This document shows, piece by piece, positions 22,546-33,885 of a DNA stretch of 49,359 nt (position 1 is the first letter of the stretch; each line of letters opens with the position of its first letter). The stretch is from Cudoniella acicularis (lineage: Eukaryota; Ascomycota; Leotiomycetes; Helotiales; Helotiaceae): assembly GCA_013054445.1 (NCBI GenBank), contig JAAMPI010000233.1, positions 1 to 49,359 of the forward strand. Reading direction: 5' to 3'. The position numbers and the translations under genes are program-made. The notes under the pieces were generated by a model, which saw only the letters and a list, made by a program, of their open reading frames with translations, made no database searches and had not been told where the DNA came from.

Positions 22546-25500
22546 TCAAACGCAAGTCCATTCAGCAAATACACACCATCGAGCGCTCCTGTCTGCCAGT
22601 ACCAGACCCCTCCAAACGCCCCTTTCCCCAACTTTGATAATAGTTTCCCATGTTCCGCCATCTCCCTTTTCCAACGCCTGGCTCGTACTTTGAACTTTTT
22701 CCTCTTTCCTCATGAGTCTCAAAACCTTGCCCCCAGGAGCCTGAATTGCCAATTTCGCTGGTTTTTTCGAAGCGTACGCGTTTGTTGAACTGGGATTTGA
22801 CCCCGAAGCAGAAGAGTTCGTTATTGACATTGCAGAGCTTGGGCGAATGAAAGGAATAGGGGATACTCCTCCAGGATTCGGCGATGTGATTGACGTTGAA
22901 GATGGATGTTGCCGGACAGCAAAGACGAAGGTATTGTTCAAAGCTAGATGCTGGCATTGCGGTTGTGCAACATAGAGATCATGTCTTTGCGCGTGAGGCG
23001 TGGGGTGTCTGGTGAGAAACTCATACGGTGGGTTGTCTCCCGTGTGAATAATCGGAAGAGCAAGTGCAAGCGGATGAGGGATGTCCTTGATCGAATGCAT
23101 GAGACCACGCTTTCCGGCATAGATTTTCAAGATGCCTTGGCCTTCATCCCCAGGAAGAAGAGCTTTCACAGTATAGCGCTTCTGCCCTCCTATCCACTCC
23201 GCTTGTGCCAAAGCACGTTTCTTAACGACGTCCCCGCTTTCGAAAAAATCACCATCCGCATCCCGTTCAAACCCTCTGGCTTCAACCTCTGCTACACACT
23301 CGACATCTGCTGGTGCAGTAAACTTGATATGCACAAGCTCAAGGTCGTCAATTCGAATGAGGCTCGTATCATAATCGGTCATCTGTAGAGCATTCTTGAA
23401 ATAAGGTGGACAAGCGCACGGCAAGGCCAGCAATACTTCATGAGCAATTGCTGGGCACATATGTTGTTGGTCGTGCCGTTCTGGAATATGAGTCCAGCAT
23501 ACTTCTGTCGGCCGGGCCAAAAACCACCAACTTTCTGCTGATTGACCACTAGTTGAAGAATATAATGCTCGGCGAGGATTCGATGGCGCTGCGAGGGAAC
23601 AGTCCATTATTCTCCATTCTCCGTCAACCAAAACAGCATTCCACCAATGATTGGGTCGTGGCATGATCCCCAATTCCGGGACTTCACCAGGTGTTTTCAG
23701 GTATCCCCGGACAACCTCAGCATGAATCCCAACAGCCGCACACATCTCGAGAACGAGCACGGCCACCTCTTCGGCGCAGCCTCGCTTTGTCTGTATCACC
23801 CGTCGGGCGTCTACCTCGGTCTCAAAATCATCCTCCCAAATAACCTTCTCACTAACCCAAGTGAAGATCGCTCGCAATCGTTGAACGTCGCTTCGATATG
23901 GGCGACAGACAAACCCGGTAGCTAAACTGATTGGGTTGGTCATTGGTGGAAGACTGTTAATGAATCTGGCGTTCTTGTCGACAAGTGAAAGATTTACAGC
24001 CTGAAAATTCGTTGGTTCGGGAACGGGATTACCATCCGCACCTTCGTCCCCATCACAACCCTCAAATAGCTCCTCCACCGGGCTTATCGCAGGGTAATCC
24101 ATCATCTGGCAGCGTTCCTTCCTCTCAACACGCTCAATCCGACTGAGGGAGTTAGAGCGATTGACATCTCGGCGAACCTGGACCCAGTCAATGCCACCGC
24201 CACTTAAACCCATATCATTAGCTGCGCTGCCCCCATGACTACCTCCATACCCGCAACCAATAGATGAGAGTCCTGTCGGCATCGTGTTCTTCGAAGATGT
24301 TACGGGTCTGGAGGTCTCGCCGACGGCTATGCTACTCCTCGCACTAGCAGCACCAGTTTTAGCGGATTCGATGATCTTCTTGAAGAACCCGGTCTTTTTC
24401 GGTTTTGGAGCTACGAGACCACCGAGCATACTTCCCGACTCGGTCGTGGAGGCTTGCCAGCCAGCTTGCGATTGAGGCCTTGTTGGACCGGAAGCATGAC
24501 TGCTGTGGTATGATATTCCTGTCAGCGGTGTTTGAGGTCGATCGTTTCTAAAATCCGCCTGGCTGCCGTTATTATCAAGGAATTGTTCCCTTCTCGAACC
24601 AAAAGCACTTCGGGATCGACCTTGCAATGCCTCTTTCTTCCTTGCTAGACTTCCTGCACTGGTCGAGGAAAATGCGCTGGCCGAAGGCCCACTCATAATA
24701 CTTCGGTCGGTCATTTGGGTGCTTGAGCTCCCATTTGTTGTAGTGCTGCGATTTCCTGACGACGAAGAGGTCGAATTGGTCTTGGTTGTGAACGTTCTAC
24801 CCAGCACAGATCGACCAACCTCATACGCAGACTTACGATGGCGCAGCTTCTGCTCTGGTTGCGAATTCCCGATCACGGATTTCGGTCGATCGTAGGCCTT
24901 CAATTTCGGAGGAACAGCTGGTCCGCGGTCATCGTCCTCGAGAGGCATAGGACTACTGGTGTGCATTTTGTTTAATCGATCCTCCATTCTTCGTACGTAG
25001 TTGCTTAATTGGGGCGGCGGTTGATCAGCTACATATTTGGTTTGTGTGCCGCTAACATACGGCTCATCTAGCTCATCGTCGTAGTCATTCTGGCCTCCTA
25101 TCCCCATAGCAGTGTTTGGCCTTTGTGATTTGTTATTCCTTCTTGCTTTTATATATGTTTGATCAAAAGCTTCAGGAGACCACGGATCCAGCGGCGCCTC
25201 AGGTGATTCCGTTTCCCTAGATATCCCCATGTCGTAGAGTGATGACATGACATCGTCCATAGCTGAACGGAGTGGAGAAGGTGTCAGGCCAGTAGCGCCT
25301 GGGGATGGGGGACATGGAGAGGGTGCTCGTGGGGTATTGATTTGACTAGAGCGCGGACTATATGCAGGTTTGTGGGGGGTAAAAGCGCTTCGATGGGGCG
25401 GTGGTGGTGGAGGAGGCGAGGAGCCAAGATCAAATTCCGGATTGGAGGATGCTGCTCGAGAATAGGGGCGATTCTGGAAAGAAGGTGCTGGGGAAGGAGC

Positions 25501-26225
25501 CCTATATCCATATCCGGTGTGCATAGGTGGAGCTGGCGATGGTGCCCTTGATCCGTAGCTATTGTAGTGTAACGGCGGTGCTGGAGATGGTGCCCTTGAT
25601 CCATAGGCATTGTCATGTGTTGGGGGCGCCGGCGATGGCGCTCTCGATCCGTAAATATTGTGGATTGGGGGAGCAGGAGATGGTACTCGTGATGTATACC
25701 CACGCATTTGAGGAGATGGTGCTCGTGAAATGGTATTCCGGATGGCGGGCGAAGGGGCTCGAGATACTGATATGCTGTCTTGCTTTTGAATCTCTGCACG
25801 CTTTGCTAATCTTGCGTCTGGGGCGGCATATGCTTGGAATGGTTTCCGGAAAGCCTTGCTCTTGCTCTTTTGAGGGGGTTGTGGATTGAATGGATTGGGG
25901 CTCGGTGAGCGGTCAACCAGAGGACTCGATCCTCTACTGGCAGGTCTGAAGCTCTGATCCAGAACTTCGACAAAATTCGAAGGGAATAATCCCATCACCC
26001 GTTTGTCTCGGCGCAACCTGCCCATCCACCAGGAACCATCGCCCGCATTCAGACATTCTATCAAATCTCCTTCGATAAATCCAAGGTCACGTTTAGACTA
26101 AGTAGGTATTAGCAAAAGCGAGTCCAGGGCGATTAGTGCGAGAAAATATTCACCTCTCCACCCCATGAGTATATAGCTTTCACCATACATGGGAAAGATT
26201 GTGGCAATCCTGGCGGTTGTGCCAT
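22546..26225 (-). CDS. cyk3: Cytokinesis protein Cyk3 (SH3 + transglutaminase-like)
   Basis: Exon 1 is 26,154-26,225 and exon 2 is 22,546-26,097, separated by a 56-bp intron in phase 0; 1,207 residues. The start MAQPPGLPQSFPCMVKAIYSW reads directly into an SH3 domain (residues about 14-75, with DLGFIEGDLIECL, GSWWMGRL and GLFPSNFVEVL). A long Ser/Pro-rich disordered region follows, including several SRAPSPAPP repeats. The transglutaminase-like domain carries KRGCAEEVAVLVLEMC (Cys798), RPNHWWNAVLVDG (His841) and WRIMDCS (Asp856), so a complete Cys-His-Asp set is present. In yeasts Cyk3 acts at the division site and promotes primary septum formation with the contractile ring; its transglutaminase fold is generally regarded as non-enzymatic there. 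Cyk3 is divergent from the septation kinase gene sid1 next door. Length and layout fit the filamentous-fungus orthologue. Confidence 0.92.
25495..25765 (-). repeat. SRAPSPAPP coding repeats within cyk3
   Basis: Seven or so imperfect copies of a Ser-Arg-Ala-Pro-Ser-Pro-(Ala-Pro-Pro) unit with short Tyr/Gly/His spacers, encoded by a recurring GGTGCTCGTGA-like plus-strand word. They cover roughly residues 115-210 of Cyk3. Such SP-rich repeats are plausible proline-directed kinase sites or SH3 ligands, which is inference. Confidence 0.8.
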
Positions 26226-27140
26226 TGCGTTATAGTGTGTATGGTCGCGCCTCGAGGCTCTGCCGGTTGTAGTAATGTGATAATGGGTACCCCAAGCTCA
26301 AGATTTCCAGAACATTGGGGAACACAACGTGTTGCAAATCGACATGCAATCTATTGTTGGTTGGAGGGCATCCCTTCATAAGATGGTAGAGAGTAGGAGG
26401 CGAGCAAATTCGAAAATCGTGGTATCATCGAGCCCTCTTTAGGACGCCTGCGGGGCTTGGGGTGATGCGCCTTGAAAGAGAAGTGTCGAGGACGATAGGT
26501 CGTTGGAGTGACGTTTGGACGCGAATTCAATGATCGGGGCTCGAGTGCGGCTGTAAGCAGCGATTGCAATGGGGTCGGCGTCGATAATGGATATAGATTC
26601 AAGGGGGAAGTATTCGCATGGATTCGGGGAGCTTGTTGAGGGAAGAAGGCCCACTGACTGACTGTTGAAGGTGCCCGGGCAAGCACGGTGACCTCAGGCC
26701 GTGTTTACACCATATCTGAGCGCTGCTGTAGCAACGCGCCCATCGGAGACCACAGAGCGGCCGGCGGCCGCGCCTTCTCTCGCAGACTGCCACTGGCTGG
26801 TCTGGCGCGACCTTCCCCCAGGCCTTACAACTGTACCTGGAAGTGACCTTCACCAGATTTCAAATGGACCTGATATTTCTACCAAACTGTCATTGACTTC
26901 ACCGCATAACACGATTTTATTTTCACCCAAAAAGCCGCATTACTTATTCGGACCCGGTTTGGTGTATCACGCGTGTCGTTTCTATGAGACAACGGCAGCC
27001 CCTATGTGGTCCAAGCTTTTTATTGACAGCCGTCCTTCGACCAAGACTCTCATAACACAGCTGCTCTTCTCCTCCGATCTTGCCACCATAACTGTACCTT
27101 CTCTGTCGATATTGCTCTTGCTGCCAATTATATAGCAAAC
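26226..27140. promoter_or_regulatory. Bidirectional intergenic region between cyk3 and sid1
   Basis: About 915 bp separate the divergent start codons of cyk3 (26,225, minus) and sid1 (27,141, plus). Any promoter sequence for both genes has to lie here. Long open stretches run through it in both directions (26,351-26,686 minus; 26,701-27,135 plus) but resemble no family and are best seen as leader sequence or chance. CT-rich runs precede the sid1 ATG, typical of fungal transcription starts. Confidence 0.6.
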
Positions 27141-29119
27141 ATGTCTTCAGAGGGTGCAGCAAGTCAATTCCAGGTGCTCGAAGAACTCGGTTCTGGAAGT
27201 TTTGGGGTTGTTTATAAAGCCATCGAGCGGAGCACTGGTGAGATCGTTGCGATCAAGCATGTAAGTAACGCACAACCCACTCAATGGTCTATGTACTAAT
27301 CAGCTGCAGATTGATCTCGAGTCGAGCGAGGACGACATCCAAGAAATCCAACAAGAGATATCGGTCTTGAGCACATGTGCCAGCCCATATGTCACACAAT
27401 ACAAAGCAAGCTTCCTTCGTGGGCATAAGCTATGGATAGTTATGGAATATCTTGGAGGCGGATCTTGCTTAGACCTTGTACGAGTATTGATATCACTTCT
27501 GAAACAAAGCTTATTGATAATAGCTCAAACCTGGGTCTTTCAACGAGGCTCATATTGCCATCATCTGCCGGGAGTTGCTCCTTGGCCTCGAATACCTTCA
27601 TCAAGAAGGCAAGATACACAGAGATATCAAGGCCGCCAATGTATTGCTGTCAACGAGTGGGAAGGTCAAGCTGGCAGATTTTGGTGTCGCTGCCCAACTT
27701 ACAAATATCAAATCGCAACGCAATACGTTCGTTGGGACACCATTCTGGATGGCGCCGGAGGTCATCCAGCAGGCTGGATATGACTTCAAAGCTGATATTT
27801 GGTCTCTCGGAATCACAGCAATGGAGCTTATCAATGGAGAACCTCCCAATGCGGCGGTCCATCCTATGAAAGTACTCTTTCTCATTCCAAAGGCGCCGGC
27901 ACCCAGACTCGAAGGCCAGCAGTATAGCAAGGAGTTCAAAGATTTCATTGCACAATGCTTGGTCAAGGACTGCGACAGAAGACCCAGTGCGAAAGACCTG
28001 CTTCGGCACAAATTTATTCGGTCAGCTGGAAAGGTGGAAGCTCTCCAAGAACTGATTGAACGGAAGCAGGAGTGGGATGGGAGTCGGACACGACCTTCTC
28101 ACCCAAGATTTTACGAAGAAACTTTGTATGTTGAACTACCATCTCCTCCGTGAGCTCCTACTAACATGTGCAGAAATTCCATGGCCCCAAAGCCCGAACC
28201 GGATGCGTGGGTCTTTGATACGGTCAAGGCCTCCACGATTGCACCACGCAAGAACACTACAAAGAGGAGAAAGTTGTCGGTCATCCATGCCAATGGCCAA
28301 GGTCTCAACGCTGGTCCGGAGGAGGCACTAAAGAAACTTGACCTAAAAGATTCTCCATTAGAATATTCGTCTCCTCCGCCGATCACAGTCAAAAGAGGGA
28401 CAGTTCGGAGACAGCCCTCAATCATCCAGCTTGCTACGCCATCGAAATCACGTCAAGCAAGCATCCAAAAGAAACCCTTGCAACCAGATATGAGCTTTGG
28501 AAATACCGGTTCTACTGTTCGTCTTTTCCGAAGAGTTTCAGATAATTCCACCTTGGCACAAGTCGATTCTGATATTTCGGCTCCCGGGTCGACTCGTGAT
28601 GAGAATCGACCACCATTGACTGAAACTGTCACTAAAGAGGGACTGTTAGGCAAACGAGTTTTTAACAAGGTCGTCGATCCTTCTTTCCAGGAAATTCATT
28701 CGCAGACTGGAAATCAAGCAAAAAGGGAAGCACTTTCTCGACTAGCCGATGCATGGAACGCTCTTGATGCAGTCGATCCGGAAGGAGAGTACCAATTTCT
28801 CAAGGCTATGCTTGAAAAGGTACAGAGCGATCCCAAACTCTCAACACTTCTCTCCTCAACCAAAGCCTCAACCCGAGACGGAACACCTCAAGCTACTCCC
28901 CAGAAGCCTGGAGCAAAACTGGTATTGGCTCAAAATAACCCGCACCTCAAGAGTCATCGTCGTAGACAAACGAGCATGATGGTCGAAGGTGATCACAAGG
29001 AGAAGCCCGCAAATCTCCCCGGCCAAGTGGTTCCCGGTATGGAACATACCAAGCAACTTGCCGACGTTCTATATGGTCGCTGGGCAGGTGGATTGAGAAA
29101 TCGTTGGCCAGCTGTCTAA
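27141..29119 (+). CDS. sid1: Ste20/GC-kinase of the septation initiation network (Sid1/SepL)
   Basis: Exons 27,141-27,260, 27,310-27,477, 27,524-28,125 and 28,174-29,119 join in correct phase to 611 residues. The third intron has a perfect CTAAC branch site. The kinase domain begins at residue 11: glycine loop LGSGSFGVV, Lys39 (AIKH), catalytic [11 protein letters not shown] (Asp130), DFG (148-150), activation loop with Thr164, then [10 protein letters not shown] typical of germinal-centre kinases. The C-terminal half holds DAWVFDTVK, a basic disordered stretch and the conserved end [19 protein letters not shown]. This C-terminus and the segment [17 protein letters not shown] match Sid1/SepL rather than the Nak1/POD-6 type. 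The kinase works with Cdc14 downstream of Cdc7 to activate Sid2, triggering septum formation at the spindle pole body and division site. Its neighbour cyk3 acts in the same process. Confidence 0.92.
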
Positions 29120-30981
29120 GTCCTCGCATCAGCATATCTCGGCGCATGTTCTTGTATGGTATCATTGCAGGAGTCGTATAAAAGCTCGGCTCAACGTCGA
29201 TTTGCATATTCACGGAGCGCTACATAAAGGTCAAAGAGGCTTGGAGCAAGATTTCGAGGTGTACAGCAGATTTTGGGTTTCACTGTACTAATCTGGAGGA
29301 GCTCATGATTCATGATAATGTCTTTCTTTCGGTTGTACTTTGGTTTTCTATGCCTTGGATGAGGGGTTTTTAGGAGAGTGTATAGTAATGTTCAAATCTT
29401 GGGTGTGTTCGATAGTTGTGGAATTGAAAATAGAAAGAAGACTGTCCCAATTTTATCATCCTACACCCTGCGTTTATTTGTTTGATGAAAAAAACCCAAT
29501 GGTGGCGCTAAGTAGTCAATCTTCCTAGCGCGTCAGATTAGGCTTCATTCCCTGCAGAAAACCAACTTAGCTGAAGTCAGTAATTGTTTTGCAACCAAGT
29601 TGGATGAGTATTAGATACTTCTTTTAAAGACAATGCTACGAGACGCAATTTGCCTAGCTCTTCGAACCCCTGTTAAAATTCCCAAATAGATATATATGAA
29701 AGGAATTCACGTTTACCTGTTGCAGGTCTTTGGGTTTCTTTCCTTGCTGGCTGTCACATTTGAGTGTGTACGAATTTGGCGAGTCCGTTCAGGGGAGGCT
29801 TGTCACGATTCATCGAAAAGTGAGAAAATCAGAAACATTTAATACTAGCAAGAACATTGGAAAGTGAAAATCAAAGATTTTGAGATGGAATGAATGATCT
29901 AACTGTAAAGGAAGATTGGTCTGTGCAAAAACGAGGTCCCCGCGACTAATTAGGCAATTCATCACGTGACAAAGGAATGAGTCGGAGGAAAGATAGCCCG
30001 ACGCAAAGAACATTGTCTTACGCCAATCATAAGTCACTCTTCAGTCAGATCGCCCGCCTGCCTAGGCGCAGGCACTAAGTATGAAACCCATTCAAATGCT
30101 TCGGACCATTCCTAGCCTGAAGAAGAATCACCTGGGCAACGTCTTCCTTCTGTCACGTGGCGCCTATAGAAGCGCCACAGAACGCCAAAATGAGAAGAGG
30201 TCTCGCATCATCCGAAGTCAAGTGCCAGCTGCGCGCATCGATATCTCTCTGCAAGTGATACAGCCAACGCGCCCTCAATTTCTTCAATTCAGAAGCCAGT
30301 GTGATTTGGAAGTTTGAGCATCACTCAGGAGTCGCAAGGAATCAGAGTAGGCTGCATCGAATTCGGATGAAATCTGATGAATAGCCTTAAGGGGTTTCGC
30401 CTACAGAAATAGAGTGCCCAAGCAATAAAAGCCGCTCTTGCAAGGCTAGGAGTGTCTGGGAGATCTGAATGGCCGAAAAACCATCCCGCCCCTCAATCCA
30501 CTTAGCCACCAGTGTTAAGCGTTTATCTGGACCATTTTCTCCCCCCTCTGAAGTTCTGCCGGGTAGCCGCAGACTTCCAACTTCCAAGAGCATTTTGCAT
30601 TCATGTTTCTATGTCAACGTTCTGGCGCCAGCTGTATTAAACTAAAATTCGTCAAATACCTCCCACTATTCGGCTTAAGATGGCCGCCTTCACTTGTTTT
30701 TTCTTCTCCTTCTGCGTTGTCACCACACAGCTGGGGAGTCTCAATGTGCGGGACAGTAACTCGTACAAATTCGCGGGGCAACTTACCAGAATGCCGTGAA
30801 CTCCTATATTATCATATTAACCTTTGTACCAGGTTGGTCGATATCCAATCTAACTTCTTTCTACGCATCCTTTTCTTCTTTTCAACATTTTGAAATGTCG
30901 TCAGGGGTCTTCTCTCAAAGAAAGTTGCAGCTATATCCCGATATATTAGACCACCAACGCTCATTTCACTAGACTAGAACG
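29120..30981. other. Intergenic, no gene seen
   Basis: About 1.86 kb between two plus-strand genes. There are TCACGTGAC (about 29,963) and TCACGTGGC (about 30,154) E-box-like words, which might serve bHLH factors. Open stretches such as 30,081-30,317 and 30,603-30,893 are short and show no family features. The right end is the promoter of the DUF5672 gene. Confidence 0.5.
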
Positions 30982-32028
30982 ATGGATATTTCGTCGCAAA
31001 CGAAGAAACTTTTCACGATCGCTGCGGCATTTTGGATCCTCATCGTTTTGTACAGATTACAATCGTCTCTCCCGATATCGAGTCCCACAACTTTCGTGCC
31101 TCCAAGCAAGCCAGTTGAGCATCCAGCGCTGAAAACCAAATCCGCCCACAACATCGCTGCAATCATCGAAACTCGACCGCTGGACAATTTGGCACCTCTG
31201 ATCCTTCATTTCTCATCTATACTCGGACCGGGATGGACCGTCGCGCTGTTTTCCCCGAAGTCTGCGATCCCCACGTCAAGCCCATTCCAACGGGCCATTA
31301 AATCGGGAGCAGTGACGATCCATGAACTTCCTTCGAACTTAACATATTTCAGCAACCACAAAGAGGTCTCCGAATTTCTTACTACGCCCTGGTTTTGGGA
31401 ACAACTTGCACCAGCAGGCCACATCTTTACTTTTCCGTAAGTTTTTCAAGCAACAAAACCCCAGAGATCCATCGGGCTCTCAACTCCCGAAACGTGCTCA
31501 AAAAATGGCAATGCTAATTTAACACATGTTTCTGCAGAAGCCGACAGCATTATATGTGCTAATGCGCCTTTGCACGTTAATAATTTCCTCAGATACGACT
31601 TTATCGGCGCTCCGATCGACAAGACGCTCGGAAAAGGAGATGTGGGGATGAACGGGGGCTTATCCTTGCGCAACCGCACCATGGTTCTCAAAATTATAAA
31701 GGAGCATTCCTGGAAGGGAGAACTGGAAAAGGCGGAAATTGTCTATCCAGCGTATAAAATCCCTCCGCCAATTTTGTACGAAGATCAGTGGTTCTATCAA
31801 AAGCTGATGAACTTGACGAAGCATGCGGATGGAAGTCCAGGTGCGAGATTGCCAACGGAGAAGGAGGCAATGCAATTTTCGGTCGAGTCGTTATGGTATG
31901 ATACACCTGTCGGATTTCACCAGATCGGAAGGTGGAATATGGATCGCATCAAGAAAGTTACCAAGTTCTGTCCAGAACTCCGGCTAGCGACTAATAATCT
32001 AATATACGATGACGATGACTGGGATTGA
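30982..32028 (+). CDS. DUF5672 family type II membrane protein (splice phase unresolved)
   Basis: ATG at 30,982 starts a short cytosolic tail and a signal-anchor (KKLFTIAAAFWILIVLY), so a Golgi-type lumenal protein is likely. The domain continues with NIAAIIETRPLDNLAPLI, WTVALFSP and WFWEQLAPAGHIFTF in exon 1 (to 31,436), then ADSIICANAPLHVNNFLRYD, IGAPIDK, GGLSLRNRT and YEDQWFYQKL in exon 2 (from about 31,538 to 32,028). This is the DUF5672 layout, thought to be glycosyltransferase-like. The obvious intron (GTAAGT at 31,437; CTGCAG ending 31,537) would join the exons out of frame by one base, and no alternative canonical pair fixes this. The conserved regions either side are intact. Either an unusual splice site, a sequence error or a recent frameshift is present. 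Confidence 0.75.
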
Positions 32029-32759
32029 TGTATTTCTGATTGTTTTTATGCTCTTTGGCAATTATATTTTGGTCTTTACAAAGGGGTTTTGCGGGTTTGG
32101 GGCTCAATCGTTTCTAGATACCCTGGTTATTACCGTTCATAACAAGATGCAATTTAGAATAGGCCAGGGGCCGTTGTTAATAATATTCCAAAGTAGTAAA
32201 ATCGCCCAGCTTTTTGAGTAAAAGGCACATCTAAGTTTTCGAGGTAATACAGGCTGTTTATTGTAACACATGTGAGTAACTGTGATACTGTGAGTATTGG
32301 TGAGCTATTCGGGGTTTAATCCTTCCTGGCAATCAGGAAAACCCCGACCAGGTAGTGAAAATAAAAGGCTCTTATGCATCAGGCAAATCAATATGCTTGA
32401 TACGAGGGTCCAGACTAGCAAGTACTCAAAGCAAGTAAAATTATCCGCTTAGAGTCAAAATTGAGGCTTTATTACAGGCTCAATAAATTATAAGTATGAT
32501 TCTAACAAGGAGAACGGAGTTCCAACTTCATGCTCTTATGATATTTGCTGGTTTCGGCCAAAGATTCAAAGGTGAAAAGCCGCGAGTTATCAGAAAACAT
32601 TTAACTAGACGAAAACTCACGATTATGATTTCATGCTTGACATTAAATCCAATGCTTGATTGTCTACCCTCTACTGCTCATTAATAATCGGTTTCTCACT
32701 CCATCTCCGCACCCCCAAGTTCTCCGGATTCTATGTCCCATTTTTTAAGGCTCCCCAAA
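32029..32759. other. Intergenic, no gene seen
   Basis: The 3' side of the DUF5672 gene, AT-rich. No coding or RNA signal was recognised. Confidence 0.5.
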
Positions 32760-33114
32760 CGGTTCTTCTATCTCATCAAATTACTCCAGGGTATCGATCC
32801 ACCGCTCCAAATGTGTTCTTCAAGAATTTCCTCGCTGAGGTAGATGTTGTCGTCGCCGCCGAGTGGCCACTGATGCCATTGTGCCAATCTTGTGTCTTGT
32901 CAATGTTCGAAATAATGCGGTTACGCGAGGACAAAGAACGTACCATTTTGTAAATAGCCTCAACAATCGCCAGCGTCTCCTCGTATGAAGCCTTTCCATC
33001 TCCACCAATGTCTTAAAGTTGGAATGCCCAATCGAGTTTATCTTCCATCTTTCCGCGTGACGTAACACCCAGGGCGCAAATAAATTCCTTGAAGTCAATG
33101 GAGCCCCCATCTCC
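32760..33114 (-). pseudogene. Fragment of a neuronal calcium sensor (ncs-1/frq1) gene
   Basis: From 33,114 the minus strand reads [20 protein letters not shown], then [13 protein letters not shown], a TAA stop at 33,013-33,015 where homologues have Tyr, then D-I-G-G-D-G-K-A-S-Y-E-E and TLAIVEAIYKM. This is the centre of fungal NCS-1/Frq1 (EF-hands 2-3), which normally reads FQLYDIDGDGK. A GTACGT intron donor follows at 32,943-32,938, exactly after the KM, so intron structure is retained and this is not a reverse-transcribed copy. Downstream, to about 32,760, only a vague EF-hand-4-like IDKTQDWHNGIS remains. The N-terminal exons are missing: the sequence upstream of 33,114 does not match. EF-hand 3 has lost a calcium-ligand Asp (D to G). 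It is a degenerate partial duplicate; an intact gene is expected elsewhere. Confidence 0.8.
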
Positions 33115-33885
33115 TCAAAAAAGAGGAGGGAGAAGAGGCGGCGACTTTTGTTGCTCGCCTCCCCTTAGCTTGGAGAGGTTAAGGCTGGGGCTTGGGTAAA
33201 CGTCCCTGGAGCAGGTCGGCACTAGCTTCACGGCCGGCGCCTTCCAACATCGGGGTTCTGGTGCTCTTAGCTGCGGGGTGTCTACTTCGCGTTTTGGCAA
33301 GCCGTTTGGTTGATCTTGGCTGTTTTGGGATGATATCTTGTACTGTACTAGGAAGACTCGAGGTCAATGTTTGTTCTTCTGCAAGATACTAGATGAGGGA
33401 TTTTACCTGATGTGGCTGATGTGGCTGCTGTTTCTTTTTTGCTGTGGCGCAAGAAGAAGAGAAAAGACAAAGATGAAAAGTAGACCGAAGTATAAATAGT
33501 TAAAAAGAGATCGGTTTGAGCGCAAACTATGCAAACAGCAGTAAGCGGCGTTGTTCCCGGGGCACCCGAAGCTACAGATTCACTTGAACTAGCTTTGATC
33601 AATCGGTTTTTGTAGGAACAACTTTGTTCTTGATAAATCCCAGGCCATCAATCCACTCAAACCAGACTTAGTTACTAATAGGAAACTGAGAGTTGGAATG
33701 CAATAATCAAAAAAGAAAAAAAGAAATCTGGAAATGCTCCTTTTCGTAAAATCAAAGAGATATCACATCATGTCCGATTACCAAATAAGAGGATTTGTCA
33801 GAGGACAGCATCTTTATTTAAGATGGACCTGCTAAAGGAAAGTTGTTTCGCACATTCTCCTCAGCCAAAATTTGAATTTTGAACA
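33115..33885. other. Intergenic, no gene seen
   Basis: About 770 bp. Minus-strand open stretches (33,179-33,367; 33,348-33,602) are Ser/Thr/Arg-rich with no family resemblance. They do not supply the missing N-terminus of the calcium-sensor fragment. Confidence 0.5.

Noticed and set aside
25284..25889. Open stretches on both strands opposite or within the cyk3 repeat region
   Set aside because: Shadow frames produced by the repetitive SP-rich coding sequence.
26351..27135. Open stretches of 111 and 144 codons between cyk3 and sid1
   Set aside because: No motifs; they lie in the shared promoter and leader region of two well-defined divergent genes.
29655..29680. TTCGAACCCC, resembling a tRNA B-box in reverse
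   Set aside because: No matching A-box or cloverleaf could be folded around it.
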